Assembly: GCF_023715505.1 (NCBI RefSeq)
Contig: NZ_JAMBOH010000017.1
Location: forward strand, 62,001 to 126,000
Source: Neobacillus cucumis
GTDB lineage: Bacteria > Bacillota > Bacilli > Bacillales_B > DSM-18226
Length of the DNA: 64,000 nucleotides
Direction of reading: 5' to 3'
Each line of letters starts with the position of its first letter. Position 1 is the first letter of the stretch. Positions 9,172 to 18,000 of this stretch are shown piece after piece. The position numbers and the translations under genes were made by a program. The notes beneath the pieces are model-generated. The model was not told the origin of the DNA, ran no database searches, and was given only the letters and a program-made list of their open reading frames with translations.

Positions 9172-9576
9172 GTGAGAGAATTATTGATTATTATTGTATT
9201 TCTTATGTCTTTACAATTTTTTACAGGATTTCTACACATCAAATATTACCAAAGCGTACTTAGAAAAATGAGTAAAAGATCAGAAGGTTTTCTTGGTGTG
9301 GGAATGAATCAACAAAAATTTAAGTTAGGCCAGGTCTGCATTATGGTTACCGATGTGCATGGGATCATTACAGAATGTCGAATTCTTTCTGGACTAACCG
9401 TTTTTTCAAGATTTCGCAAAGATTCTAGCTATAAAGGTAAAAGTATTTTTCACATGGAGTGGAATGAGAAAGAAAAGCACAAAGAAGTAGTAGAACATGC
9501 GATACAAATGATTAAGAGTCAGATGGAAAAGAGAGAAATAAATGCATTACCATCCGTAGAATTGTCAGCTAATTAA
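9172..9576 (+). CDS. GutM-like glucitol operon activator (cluster 1)
   Basis: 134-residue GutM/SrlM-family protein, an accessory activator found in glucitol PTS operons. It has one N-terminal hydrophobic segment (about residues 3-20) followed by a small soluble domain with the family patterns K-F-K-L-G-Q-V-C-I-M-V-T-D and I-T-E-C-R-I-L-S-G-L-T-V-F-S-R-F. Start GTG with AAGGAG 7 nt upstream, 10 bp after the hydroxyacid dehydrogenase. Last intact gene of cluster 1; a homologue lies at 40.8 kb and a fragment at 53.9 kb. Confidence 0.82.
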   Translation: MRELLIIIVFLMSLQFFTGFLHIKYYQSVLRKMSKRSEGFLGVGMNQQKFKLGQVCIMVTDVHGIITECRILSGLTVFSRFRKDSSYKGKSIFHMEWNEKEKHKEVVEHAIQMIKSQMEKREINALPSVELSAN

Positions 9577-9720
9577 GTAGGAACTTTTTATCCATGCAAA
9601 TCCAAAAACGTGGGGAAATATTGAAAAAATAATTGTTGGAATATCTGTGCAACTAAGAAGAAAGCGTCTCTCGAACTAGCCATGGAGAGGCTCGTGCTTT
9701 CCTTTAACTCATATGAATGT

Positions 9721-10251
9721 CTGGATCAAGAGGCAGAGATGGTCAAGCCAGAAAGCGATGGCCCTCCCTTATCTTATGGGTGAGAGAACCCCGATATGGG
9801 ATGCTAATGCACGCGGTGTTTTATTTGGGTGTCACTCAACCATACCAAGGCACACCTGGTAAGGGCAATGATGGAAGGAGTAGCATACGCTCTCTATGAT
9901 TCTTATCTTATCATTGAGAAAAGCTGTTCGAAAATAAACTTACCTATTGTTTTTAATGAAGGTGGAGCCAAAAGCAAACTGTGGAGAAGAATTATCACGG
10001 ATTTATTCAATGTGCCAACCGTAGTTGTAAAGAGCAGAATTGGTGCTCCTATGGGAGATGCCATACTTGCTGGAGTAGCAACCGGGATATTCAAAGACTT
10101 CTCCATAGCAAAAGAAAAAGCTCAATATATCGATCGTATTGAACCGATAAAAGAAAATCATGATTTGTATATGAATTATTTTAAGATATATAAAAACTTA
10201 TATGAGCATACAAAATCGGAATTTGATGATCTGGCTGCATTAAGAAATTAG
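9721..10251 (+). pseudogene. FGGY (xylulokinase-like) kinase remnant, C-terminal
   Basis: Only the C-terminal FGGY domain of a xylulokinase-like sugar kinase remains. Bases 9721-9780 read L-D-Q-E-A-E-M-V-K-P-E-S-D-G, then the frame changes to read [16 protein letters not shown], and it changes again to [16 protein letters not shown]. From there it stays open ([22 protein letters not shown]) to 10251. At least two frameshifts and no N-terminal half, so inactive. It suggests cluster 1 once included a kinase acting on a ketose. Confidence 0.85.
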
Positions 10252-10360
10252 TATTGCTGATTTTATATGAAATATTGCTTATCTGAGTGTTTTTCAAAAA
10301 TGAAATTTTTTGATGCCAAGTAGAAAAATATATAAAACTGGTGCGTAAAAGCTAATTGAA

Positions 10361-10397
10361 AAAGGTGAGTCCTTAACTACAGGAATCGCCTTTTTTT
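10361..10397 (+). terminator. Intrinsic terminator
   Basis: Stem AAAGGTGAGTCCT / AGGAATCGCCTTT (one mismatch, one wobble) followed by seven T. It closes the cluster-1 transcript. The stretch from here to 10700 shows no gene. Confidence 0.75.
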
Positions 10398-10711
10398 ATT
10401 GCTTGAAATTTCCTTAGCGTTGAAATTCCTCATTTTCCTGACGCAATCCCAATTTTAAAAGTTCACCTGCTTGCACCTAAGAGGGTTTTATACTTAATAT
10501 TCTTCATTAAAAAAGGATTTTTGTCTATCAAATAGCTTCGATAGTAAATTTGGTTGATGTTGACCTTTACAACCATGTTATAGACATTTTGTACTTTTTC
10601 CTTCTGGATTTGTTCAATAAGAGCTTAAGAGGACATTTATTAATTTCCTCGGCAGGAATATAAAAACACATCGGTGTATCAAATAGTAAGATTTTTTAAA
10701 AAAATAAAAAA

Positions 10712-10788
10712 TAACATTTGTAATCATGTTGAAAAAATGTTCATTAGGTGGTATGATTACAAATGTAAACAATAAGAACAAATGTAAA
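10712..10788 (+). promoter_or_regulatory. Promoter and operator array of the acetoin-dehydrogenase-like operon
   Basis: TTGAAA (10729-10734), 17-bp spacer, TATGAT (10752-10757). Two tandem operators, TTACAAATGTAA (10757-10768) and GAACAAATGTAA (10776-10787), have 19-bp spacing. A third site, TAACATTTGTAA (10712-10723), lies upstream in reverse. The upstream and first downstream sites form a perfect 14-bp inverted repeat (10714-10727 with 10753-10766) that brackets the promoter, an arrangement suited to repression. Confidence 0.75.
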
Positions 10789-10801
10789 GGGAGGAAGTAA
10801 A

Positions 10802-11788
10802 ATGAAATTAAGTACAATTAAATTACCACCTCATATTACAAATGAAAAACTAACTGATATGTATAAAGAAATGTGGCTCATTCGCTATTTTGATGAAAAG
10901 GTAGACCAATTTTTTGCGAAAGGAATGATTCACGGTACTACGCATTTATGTGTAGGACAGGAGCCTTCTGCCGCGGGCGCCATTGCAGCACTTAAAGACA
11001 TTGACAAAATTACGAGTACACATCGCGGCCATGGTCACTGTATCTCTAAGGGAGCCGAAGCAAAGGGCATGATGGCTGAGCTTTTCGGCCGTGTAGATGG
11101 CTACTGTAAAGGCAAAGGAGGATCAATGCATATTGCGGATTTAGAAAAAGGAAACCTTGGAGCAAACGGAATCGTTGGTGGAGGAATCCCGATTGCGGTC
11201 GGTGCTGCATTGACTTCGAAAATGAAAAAGCAAGGCTACGTGGTTCTTTGTTTCTTCGGTGATGGTGCAACCAATGAAGGCAGTTTCCATGAATCTTTGA
11301 ATCTAGCAGCTATTTGGGATTTACCGGTAGTGTTTATCTGTGAAAATAACAAATACGGCATGAGCGGACCGGTCAAGGATATGACCAGAGTTGAAAACAT
11401 CGCTGATCGGGCAACGGGCTACGGAATCCCTGGAAAAGTGGTCGATGGCTTAGACGTAATCGAAGTGATGAATGAGGTTTACTATGCGGTTGAGCGGGCA
11501 AGAGAAGGGAAAGGCCCAACATTAATCGAAGCAAAAACCTACCGCTGGAAGGGTCACTCAAAGAGTGATGCCAAGAAGTACCGTACACGCGAGGAAGAGG
11601 AAGATTGGAAAAGCAAGGACGGTATTAAAAGATTCAAAGAATTGTTGATTGCAGAAGGTCTTCTAACGGAAGAGACAGCGAAAAAGCTTCAAGAGGAAGC
11701 AAAACAGGAAATTGAGGCAGCAGTTAAATTCGCTGAAAATAGTCCGCAGCCGTCGTTTGAATCATTATTGGAAGACGTATATGCATAA
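10802..11788 (+). CDS. acoA-like: TPP-dependent dehydrogenase E1 alpha, acetoin dehydrogenase type
   Basis: 328-residue E1 alpha of a 2-oxo-acid/acetoin dehydrogenase complex. The TPP motif begins G-D-G at 153-155 and ends N-N at 182-183. The stretches [15 protein letters not shown] and [10 protein letters not shown] are typical of acetoin-cleaving E1 rather than pyruvate dehydrogenase. With E1 beta it would cleave an alpha-hydroxyketone through TPP and pass the acyl unit to lipoamide. First of four co-directional genes (gaps of 12-15 bp). RBS GGGAGG 7 nt before the ATG. Regulation by the upstream operator array is likely. Confidence 0.82.
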   Translation: MKLSTIKLPPHITNEKLTDMYKEMWLIRYFDEKVDQFFAKGMIHGTTHLCVGQEPSAAGAIAALKDIDKITSTHRGHGHCISKGAEAKGMMAELFGRVDGYCKGKGGSMHIADLEKGNLGANGIVGGGIPIAVGAALTSKMKKQGYVVLCFFGDGATNEGSFHESLNLAAIWDLPVVFICENNKYGMSGPVKDMTRVENIADRATGYGIPGKVVDGLDVIEVMNEVYYAVERAREGKGPTLIEAKTYRWKGHSKSDAKKYRTREEEEDWKSKDGIKRFKELLIAEGLLTEETAKKLQEEAKQEIEAAVKFAENSPQPSFESLLEDVYA

Positions 11789-11802
11789 GGGGGATGAATC
11801 AG

Positions 11803-12786
11803 ATGAGAGAAATCACATACTTAGAAGCTGTTAGAGAAGCAATGAGCCAAGAAATGAGACAAAATGAGGATGTCTTCATTTTAGGTGAAGATATTGGCGT
11901 ATATGGAGGCGCTTTCGGTGTTACGCGCGGAATGATTGAGGAATTTGGACCTGAGCGGATTCGCAACACACCGATTTCTGAAGCAGCTATTGCCGGAGGA
12001 GCAGTAGGTGCAGCTCTTACCGGGATGCGTCCGATTTTAGAATTACAGTTTTCTGATTTTATTACGATTGCAATGGATCAGTTAGTGAACCAAGCAGCAA
12101 AGACCCGTTATATGTTTGGCGGTAAGGGAAAGGTTCCAATGGTTTTACGGACACCTGCAGGTTCTGGTACAGGAGCTGCCGCGCAGCATAGCCAAAGCTT
12201 GGAAGCCTGGATGGCACATATACCTGGTTTAAAGGTCATTCAACCATCAACTGCCTATGATGCGAAAGGCTTATTAAAAGCAGCGATGGATGATGATAAT
12301 CCAGTCATTTTCTACGAACATAAGCTTCTTTATAGAACAAAAGGAGATGTTCCAGAGGAACAATACTCGATTCCGATTGGAAAAGCAGATATTAAACGTC
12401 AAGGAAAAGATGTCACCATCGTGGCAACAGCGATCATGGTTCATAAAGCACTCGAAGCTGCGGCTGAGCTTGAAAAAGAGGGAATCGATGTGGAAGTTGT
12501 CGATCCAAGGACGCTTGTTCCATTAGATGAAGAAACCATAATTGAGTCAGTTAAGAAAACAGGCCGCTTAATCGTTGTCCATGAGGCAGTAAAACGCGGC
12601 GGATTCGGCGGCGAAATTGCCAGTGTCATCGCCGAAAGTGAAGCATTTGACTATTTGGATGCACCAATTAAACGCTTAGGCGCTCTAGCGGTGCCAATTC
12701 CATATAACCCGCATTTGGAAAAAGCAACTGTGCCGCAAGTAGAAGACATTATTGAAGCCGTTAAAGAAACTGTTCGTTTTAAATAG
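11803..12786 (+). CDS. acoB-like: TPP-dependent dehydrogenase E1 beta, acetoin dehydrogenase type
   Basis: 327-residue E1 beta subunit. Family landmarks: [16 protein letters not shown] near residue 27, [10 protein letters not shown] near 58, and H-S-Q-S-L-E-A-W near 127 close to the active site. It forms the alpha2-beta2 E1 with the preceding gene and helps bind TPP. The start was placed at the second ATG because AAGGGGG is then 9 nt upstream; the ATG nine bases earlier overlaps the Shine-Dalgarno region. Confidence 0.85.
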   Translation: MREITYLEAVREAMSQEMRQNEDVFILGEDIGVYGGAFGVTRGMIEEFGPERIRNTPISEAAIAGGAVGAALTGMRPILELQFSDFITIAMDQLVNQAAKTRYMFGGKGKVPMVLRTPAGSGTGAAAQHSQSLEAWMAHIPGLKVIQPSTAYDAKGLLKAAMDDDNPVIFYEHKLLYRTKGDVPEEQYSIPIGKADIKRQGKDVTIVATAIMVHKALEAAAELEKEGIDVEVVDPRTLVPLDEETIIESVKKTGRLIVVHEAVKRGGFGGEIASVIAESEAFDYLDAPIKRLGALAVPIPYNPHLEKATVPQVEDIIEAVKETVRFK

Positions 12787-12801
12787 GGGGAGAGAAAAGT
12801 C

Positions 12802-14160
12802 ATGGCTAAAGAAATATTCATGCCAAAGTTAAGCAGCACGATGGAGATCGGAACCCTCCTCCAATGGTTCAAAGAAGAAGGGGACCAAGTAGAGATCGGC
12901 GAGCCTTTATTTGAAATCATGACTGACAAAATCAATATTGAAGTAGAGGCATACGAAGAAGGTATTTTATTAAAAAAATACTTTGGTATCGATGAGGAAG
13001 TTCCTTGTAATTATGTAATTGGTTATATTGGTGAAAAAAATGAAACTGTTCCGGCAGTATCACCAGGATTAGCTGGAAGTGACGAAAACTCAGAAGAAAA
13101 GGCTGAGGTAAAGGTAGAAGCAAAAGCAGAGAATACTGTAGAAACAATCCAAACAGTGGCTGTTGCAGGTGAAAAGGTACGAGCAACGCCTGCTGCACGA
13201 AGTATCGCCAGAAACGAACAAGTGGACCTGGAGTTGGTTCAGGGAAGCGGACCAAAAGGAAGAATTCACCAGAAGGATGTTCAATCGTTTATTCTGAACA
13301 CTCCAGAAGGTGTCCGCATTTCACCTCTCGCCAAGAAAATAGCCGACGAAGAGAAAGTAAATGTAGGTGATCTGACCGGTTCAGGCGCCCATGGCAAAAT
13401 TGTTAAGAACGATGTAGTAAATGTTCTTCAGAAGGGGCAAAAAGTCGAACAACAAGCTGCATCATCGGCTGCACCTGCACGCAAAAAGCTTTCCGGTATG
13501 CGTAAAGTAATTGCCGAGAGAATGATAAAAAGTGTAACGACAGCACCACATGTAACATTAACGAGTGACATTGATATGACGAAAGTAAAAGAATTGCGTG
13601 CTCAGCTTAAGCCTAGAATTGAAAAACAAACCGGCTTGCGCCTTTCCTTTACAGAAGTCATCCTGAAAGCAGTTGGAACTGTTTTAGCTCGTCACCCGCA
13701 GGTCAACGCTACCCTGGTTAAAGATGAAATTATCTACAGCGAAGACGTGAATGTCGGTTTAGCCGTAGCTGTTGATGACGGATTGATGGTACCAGTATTG
13801 AAAAACGTGGACGAAAAAGGGTTAAGTCAATTAACAGTTGAAGCAAAAGATTTAGCAAAACGTGCCCGTGAGCAGAAACTGCTTCCGGATCAAATGAAAG
13901 GTTCCACCTTTACGGTTAGTAATCTAGGAATGTATGCCATCGATGCCTTTACACCTATTATTAATCTCCCAGAAACAGCGATTCTCGGAATCGGTAGGAT
14001 CCAAGACAAAGCGGTTGTTGAAAATGGAACAATTGTTGTAAGGCCAATGATGGTTGTCAGCCTCTCCTTTGACCACAGAGCGATTGATGGGGCACCAGCA
14101 GCCGAATTTTTAACAGAATTAAAGCATGTACTTGAAAACCCATTTGAATTGTTGGTATAA
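12802..14160 (+). CDS. acoC-like: Dihydrolipoamide acyltransferase E2 with two E3-binding domains
   Basis: 452-residue E2 core enzyme. An N-terminal lipoyl domain carries lipoyl lysine K43 in T-D-K-I-N, followed by a charged Glu/Lys-rich linker (about 95-115). Two peripheral-subunit-binding domains follow (about 127-164 with R-A-T-P-A-A-R, and 172-209 with R-I-S-P-L-A-K-K), then the catalytic domain with H425 and D429 in F-D-H-R-A-I-D-G. It accepts the acyl group from E1 on lipoamide and moves it to CoA. The doubled E3-binding domain is unusual for Bacillus acetoin E2. K43 needs lipoylation, which fits a lipA gene at 27 kb. Confidence 0.88.
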   Translation: MAKEIFMPKLSSTMEIGTLLQWFKEEGDQVEIGEPLFEIMTDKINIEVEAYEEGILLKKYFGIDEEVPCNYVIGYIGEKNETVPAVSPGLAGSDENSEEKAEVKVEAKAENTVETIQTVAVAGEKVRATPAARSIARNEQVDLELVQGSGPKGRIHQKDVQSFILNTPEGVRISPLAKKIADEEKVNVGDLTGSGAHGKIVKNDVVNVLQKGQKVEQQAASSAAPARKKLSGMRKVIAERMIKSVTTAPHVTLTSDIDMTKVKELRAQLKPRIEKQTGLRLSFTEVILKAVGTVLARHPQVNATLVKDEIIYSEDVNVGLAVAVDDGLMVPVLKNVDEKGLSQLTVEAKDLAKRAREQKLLPDQMKGSTFTVSNLGMYAIDAFTPIINLPETAILGIGRIQDKAVVENGTIVVRPMMVVSLSFDHRAIDGAPAAEFLTELKHVLENPFELLV

Positions 14161-14172
14161 GGGGTGTAGAAA

Positions 14173-15567
14173 ATGTCAAAATCGTATGATATTGCTATAA
14201 TCGGCGGCGGTCCCGGCGGCTATGTAGCCGCCTTAAGGGCTGCAGAATTAGGAAAGAAAACAGCACTGATTGAACATGATTTCTTGGGTGGGACCTGCTT
14301 AAACCGTGGCTGTATTCCTTCAAAAACATTATTAAAGCATGCCGAAATCATAGAATCAATCCATGCAGCAAAGGAATGGGGCATTGAAACAGGGGAGCTG
14401 TCATTTTCTTTAGAGAAGATGAAAAAGCGCAAAGACGATGTCATCAGCAAGCTGCGAAGCGGAATTGCCTTTTTAATGAAAAAAGGAAAAATTGACGTAT
14501 TAGATGGATTTGGAAGTATCGAAACACCGAACAAGATTAAAGTTTTAAAGGAAGACAAGCAGGAAGTCATCGAGGCGGCAAAAATTATTGTGGCCACAGG
14601 CTCATCACCTGCTGTTCCGCCAATCCCTGGTTTAAAAGAGGTTTCCTTTTTCACAAGTGACACCATTTTTGATATCAATGAAATTCCTTCGTACATCGCG
14701 ATTATCGGCGGTGGTGTGATTGGTGTCGAATTTGCCTGTATCTTTGCGAGTCTAGACACAAAAGTTGTGATTGTCGAGATGGCTGACCGTCTTGTTCCAA
14801 GTGAAGATCCTGAGGCATCGAAGCTGTTGGAAAAAGAGTTGAAGAAAAAGGGTGTACAAATTTTCACCAGTACAAAAGTAAACAGCGTCGAAAAAGGCGA
14901 CCTTGGTAAACGGATCTTATGCACGGATCAAAAGGGGAATGAGATTTTCATTGAAACACAGGAACTGATTGTCAGTGTCGGCAGAAAGCCAAACACAGCA
15001 GCGGTTTCCAATCTGAATTTAGTAATGGACGGTCCATTTATTAAAGTAAATGAAAAAATGGAAACAAGTGTGAAAAGTATTTATGCCGTTGGTGATGTGG
15101 TCGGCGGTTATCAGCTTGCCCATGTGGCCAGCGCGGAAGGAATTGTTGCCGCCAATAATGCGGCGGGCGAACAAGATACAATTAACTACAAGGTCGTACC
15201 GAGATGTATTTATACATTGCCGGAAATTGCAAGTGTTGGGATGACTGAAGCAGAGGCGCTTGCAAAAGGGTTAGCGGTTGCATCAGAGAAATTTGATCAC
15301 GTCGGAAACGGCAAAGCACTTGCTGCAGGGGAAACGAGTGGTTTTACAAAAATCATTTATGAGAAAAAGTACGGGGAAATCATCGGTGTCACCATGGTCG
15401 GCCCGCATGTAACCGAAATGATTTCTGAGGCCGCAGCCTTCATGTTCTTAGAAGGGACGATTGAAGAAGCAGCTAAAATGATTCATCCTCATCCCACAGT
15501 ATCAGAAACATTTTATGAGGCTGCCCAGCGAATTGAAATGAAATTAAGGGCACCTCTTAAAGTATAA
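14173..15567 (+). CDS. acoL-like: Dihydrolipoamide dehydrogenase E3
   Basis: 464-residue FAD-dependent E3. The FAD motif G-G-G-P-G-G is at 11-16. The redox disulfide is C42/C47 in G-G-T-C-L-N-R-G-C-I-P-S-K. An NAD site, I-I-G-G-G-V-I-G-V-E-F, is near 177, and the C-terminal active-site H440 lies in H-P-H-P-T. It reoxidises the dihydrolipoamide of E2 and makes NADH. The ATG lies 12 bp after the E2 stop with RBS AAGGGGTG. The operon ends with a strong terminator. Confidence 0.92.
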   Translation: MSKSYDIAIIGGGPGGYVAALRAAELGKKTALIEHDFLGGTCLNRGCIPSKTLLKHAEIIESIHAAKEWGIETGELSFSLEKMKKRKDDVISKLRSGIAFLMKKGKIDVLDGFGSIETPNKIKVLKEDKQEVIEAAKIIVATGSSPAVPPIPGLKEVSFFTSDTIFDINEIPSYIAIIGGGVIGVEFACIFASLDTKVVIVEMADRLVPSEDPEASKLLEKELKKKGVQIFTSTKVNSVEKGDLGKRILCTDQKGNEIFIETQELIVSVGRKPNTAAVSNLNLVMDGPFIKVNEKMETSVKSIYAVGDVVGGYQLAHVASAEGIVAANNAAGEQDTINYKVVPRCIYTLPEIASVGMTEAEALAKGLAVASEKFDHVGNGKALAAGETSGFTKIIYEKKYGEIIGVTMVGPHVTEMISEAAAFMFLEGTIEEAAKMIHPHPTVSETFYEAAQRIEMKLRAPLKV

Positions 15568-15581
15568 AGACAGGATCGATT

Positions 15582-15618
15582 AATGGTGTTAAAACATTTT
15601 GTTTTAACACCATTTTTT
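15582..15618 (+). terminator. Strong intrinsic terminator after E3
   Basis: Perfect stem AATGGTGTTAAAACA / TGTTTTAACACCATT with loop TTT and a T run. It separates the dehydrogenase operon from the SorC regulator gene. Confidence 0.9.
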
Positions 15619-15687
15619 CATAGCCTGTGCTTTGGTAAATGAGTGGTATTAAATAAGACTTTAAAGGAGATATTTCGAGGTGAATCT

Positions 15688-16632
15688 ATGCTTAGCTGGG
15701 AAGAAAGAAGACAATTGGTGAAAGTTGCTAGTTTCTACTATATAAAAGGTTTTACACAGGAGCAGATTGCCAAGAAAATAGGGGTATCACGCCCAGTTAT
15801 TTCTAAGCAGCTTCAAAAGGCTAAGGACTATGGAATTGTTGAGGTATTTATCAAAGATGAAACCGTTCATACCGTTGAATTGGAAGAGAAAGTCGAAGAA
15901 TGCTATGGTTTGAAGGATGTAGTGGTCGTTCCGGTTTCGGATCAGTATTTGGAAATGAGGAAAAAAGTTATCGGGCAGGTAGCTGCTAATTACATTATAA
16001 AAAACTTCAGAAATGTAAGAAGAATCGGGATTGGCTGGGGAAGTACATTGGCGGAGCTAGTAAGAGAGTACCCATACGAAAGAAGGGAAGATGTAAAAAT
16101 CATTCCTTTAGTTGGGGGCATGGGCAGCCAACAAGTGGATATTCATGCCAACCAGCTCGCCTATGAACTCGCGAAAAAAATGAATGGTTCCTGTTCTTAT
16201 CTCTATGCACCTGCTATCCTTGATTCCGAGGGGCTGAGAAATAGACTGGTCAACATGATAGATGTGAAATCCGTTTTGGAAGAAGCAAGGAAGGTAGATT
16301 TGGCCCTGGTTGGAATAGGTAATCCCTATAAAGAATCAACCTTGGAGAAAATAGGCTATATAAAGGAAGAAGATATTGAAGATTTACGAAAAAGCGGAGC
16401 AGTTGGCGATATTTCCTCCCGTTTCCTGGATTCTAACGGCCGGCCAATCAATCATCCGATTAATGATAAAGTCATTGGAACAACGCTGGATGAAATAAAG
16501 GAAGTTCCAGTCGTTGTCGGAGTTGTTGAGGGAACTAATAAATTGGAAAGTATTCGGGGGGCTCTGAGGGGGAACTATCTGGATGTTTTGATTATTGATG
16601 AAGTATCGGCTTCAGCACTTCTCCCAGATTGA
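15688..16632 (+). CDS. SorC-family sugar-phosphate-responsive regulator (A1)
   Basis: 314-residue SorC/DeoR-type transcription factor. The N-terminal helix-turn-helix lies at about 18-45 (T-Q-E-Q-I-A-K-K-I-G-V-S-R-P). A large C-terminal sugar-binding domain follows, with I-G-I-G-W-G-S-T-L, I-P-L-V-G-G-M-G and the C-terminal R-G-A-L-R-G-N-Y-L-D-V-L-I-I-D-E. Such domains bind phosphosugars. The start was set by GAGGTGA 4 nt upstream and by the matching start of its close paralogue at 36.7 kb (roughly 85% identical by eye). It lies directly after the acetoin-dehydrogenase-like operon, its likely target. Confidence 0.85.
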   Translation: MLSWEERRQLVKVASFYYIKGFTQEQIAKKIGVSRPVISKQLQKAKDYGIVEVFIKDETVHTVELEEKVEECYGLKDVVVVPVSDQYLEMRKKVIGQVAANYIIKNFRNVRRIGIGWGSTLAELVREYPYERREDVKIIPLVGGMGSQQVDIHANQLAYELAKKMNGSCSYLYAPAILDSEGLRNRLVNMIDVKSVLEEARKVDLALVGIGNPYKESTLEKIGYIKEEDIEDLRKSGAVGDISSRFLDSNGRPINHPINDKVIGTTLDEIKEVPVVVGVVEGTNKLESIRGALRGNYLDVLIIDEVSASALLPD

Positions 16633-16669
16633 AATGAAAAAGGGAGCTTAGAATTCTCCTTTTTTAAAA
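16633..16669 (+). terminator. Intrinsic terminator after SorC A1
   Basis: Stem AAAAAGGGAG / CTCCTTTTTT directly after the stop codon. The following 290 bp to the GntR gene are AT-rich and show no gene. Confidence 0.7.
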
Positions 16670-16962
16670 TGTTTATATAATGACTTGAGTATCATTCTTC
16701 CTGTTTTTGCCATAACTCCGTGTTAAGGAATAAAATAATTTATTCTAAGTCAACTTCTTTAAAAGTGTTGTGTTAAATAAAACGTACAATAACAAAAACA
16801 CTACATATCTTTAAAAAAGATGAAATAACAATTGAACTTTTGCAAACTCTTACAGCGGTGGTATATAGTTATATATATTGAAATTCTATAACTAGTTTTT
16901 TAATGTAAGAACTATTACCATATAAAGAAATAAACCGTTATTTGAGGGGGATGTGAAAAGTT

Positions 16963-17694
16963 ATGGCAGGTTCTGAGGATCTAATAAAGCGGGTGGGGCG
17001 GACTTCACTCACCCAAGAAGTGGTTAACCAGTTGGCAGATCTGATCATGAAAGGGGCATGGAAACCTGGAGACCAAATTCCATCGGAAAAGGAGTTGGCT
17101 GCCCGATTTGGAGTTGGCCGCTCAACGATTAGGGAAGCGCTGCAGAGCCTGGTGGTGATCGGGGTTTTGGAAACACGTTATGGTGGGGGCACCTTCGTTC
17201 AAGAACCAACTTCACAACTTTTATCAGGCGCCTTCCGGTGGGGGCTCCTTCTCAGCCACCGAAACCTAAGTGATCTGACCGAGGTAAGACTGAATGTGGA
17301 GGTAGAATGCACGGGTCTGGCTGCCGAGCGGAGGGATGAGAAAGATTTAGAAAACCTTATGATTACCTTTGAACATATGAAGACTTATCAGGAAGATGAA
17401 GCTCGTTTTATGGAATACGACAATTTATTTCACCGGCAGATGGCAGAGTCTTCGAAAAACCTAATCTATGTTAACCTCGTATCAACGATTCAGTCGATTG
17501 TAAGACTTTGGTATCCTTCTACCTTCAGCATATCGGAAACAAAAGCTAGCACACTGGAAGAACATCGGTTGATAGTGGAAGCCATCAGATCTGGGAATAT
17601 CAACGAGGCACGTCTGTTCATGCGTCATCACATCATGAGCGCTGCTGAACGCCTTAATCAAGTACTTGTAAATCGTGAGATATCCTCCGATTAA
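16963..17694 (+). CDS. FadR-type GntR family regulator (FCD domain)
   Basis: 243-residue GntR regulator. The winged helix-turn-helix at about 12-75 includes G-D-Q-I-P-S-E-K-E-L-A-A-R-F-G-V-G-R-S-T and the wing G-G-G-T-F-V. The helical FCD effector domain at about 95-230 has the metal-ligand pattern D-N-L-F-H (residue about 152) and later conserved H residues. FCD regulators usually sense organic or sugar acids, which fits the downstream sugar-acid genes. It lies just ahead of the DRL3-FAH-dehydratase group and probably binds the palindrome at 17911. Confidence 0.85.
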   Translation: MAGSEDLIKRVGRTSLTQEVVNQLADLIMKGAWKPGDQIPSEKELAARFGVGRSTIREALQSLVVIGVLETRYGGGTFVQEPTSQLLSGAFRWGLLLSHRNLSDLTEVRLNVEVECTGLAAERRDEKDLENLMITFEHMKTYQEDEARFMEYDNLFHRQMAESSKNLIYVNLVSTIQSIVRLWYPSTFSISETKASTLEEHRLIVEAIRSGNINEARLFMRHHIMSAAERLNQVLVNREISSD

Positions 17695-17752
17695 TTGCAT
17701 TTATTGATACCGTAACACAATTATGTGGGTTTTATTTATATTTTTTTATTAC

Positions 17753-17781
17753 TGCTCACTTTAAACCAGGTGGGCTTTTTT
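17753..17781 (+). terminator. Intrinsic terminator after GntR gene
   Basis: Stem GCTCACTT / AGGTGGGC (two wobble pairs) followed by T5. Moderate strength. Confidence 0.6.
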
Positions 17782-17910
17782 ATTTTGTTTCTATATCAAG
17801 GAATAATACAAATAAATAAAATTTTTTAAATATTTAAAAATTAAGCGTTTACAAAAAAATGTACGAGTGATATATTTAAGGCAGAGATAAACTTTGTCTG
17901 ACAATCACAC

Positions 17911-17946
17911 AATCATATAATCACACAATAGTGTAATTATATGATT
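17911..17946 (+). promoter_or_regulatory. Palindromic operator, candidate GntR site
   Basis: Arms AATCATATAATCACAC and GTGTAATTATATGATT, 15 of 16 positions complementary around AATA. It lies 55 bp before DRL3 and 216 bp after the GntR gene. The dyad is the strongest in this region and differs clearly from the TAACA-NN-TGTTA operators, so this cluster appears to be a separate regulon. Confidence 0.6.
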
Positions 17947-18000
17947 GATTGATAGAAAGATATTTTCAGAAAAATTTAACAAATCGGAGGCGATTATTTA

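Noticed and set aside
9700..10300. Functional xylulokinase
   Set aside because: Only the C-terminal third remains and at least two frameshifts are needed to read it.
10802..15567. Pyruvate or branched-chain 2-oxo-acid dehydrogenase complex
   Set aside because: E1 alpha has the acetoin-type stretches (S-T-H-R-G-H-G-H-C and [11 protein letters not shown]) and length; the true substrate remains open, but a housekeeping PDH is unlikely.
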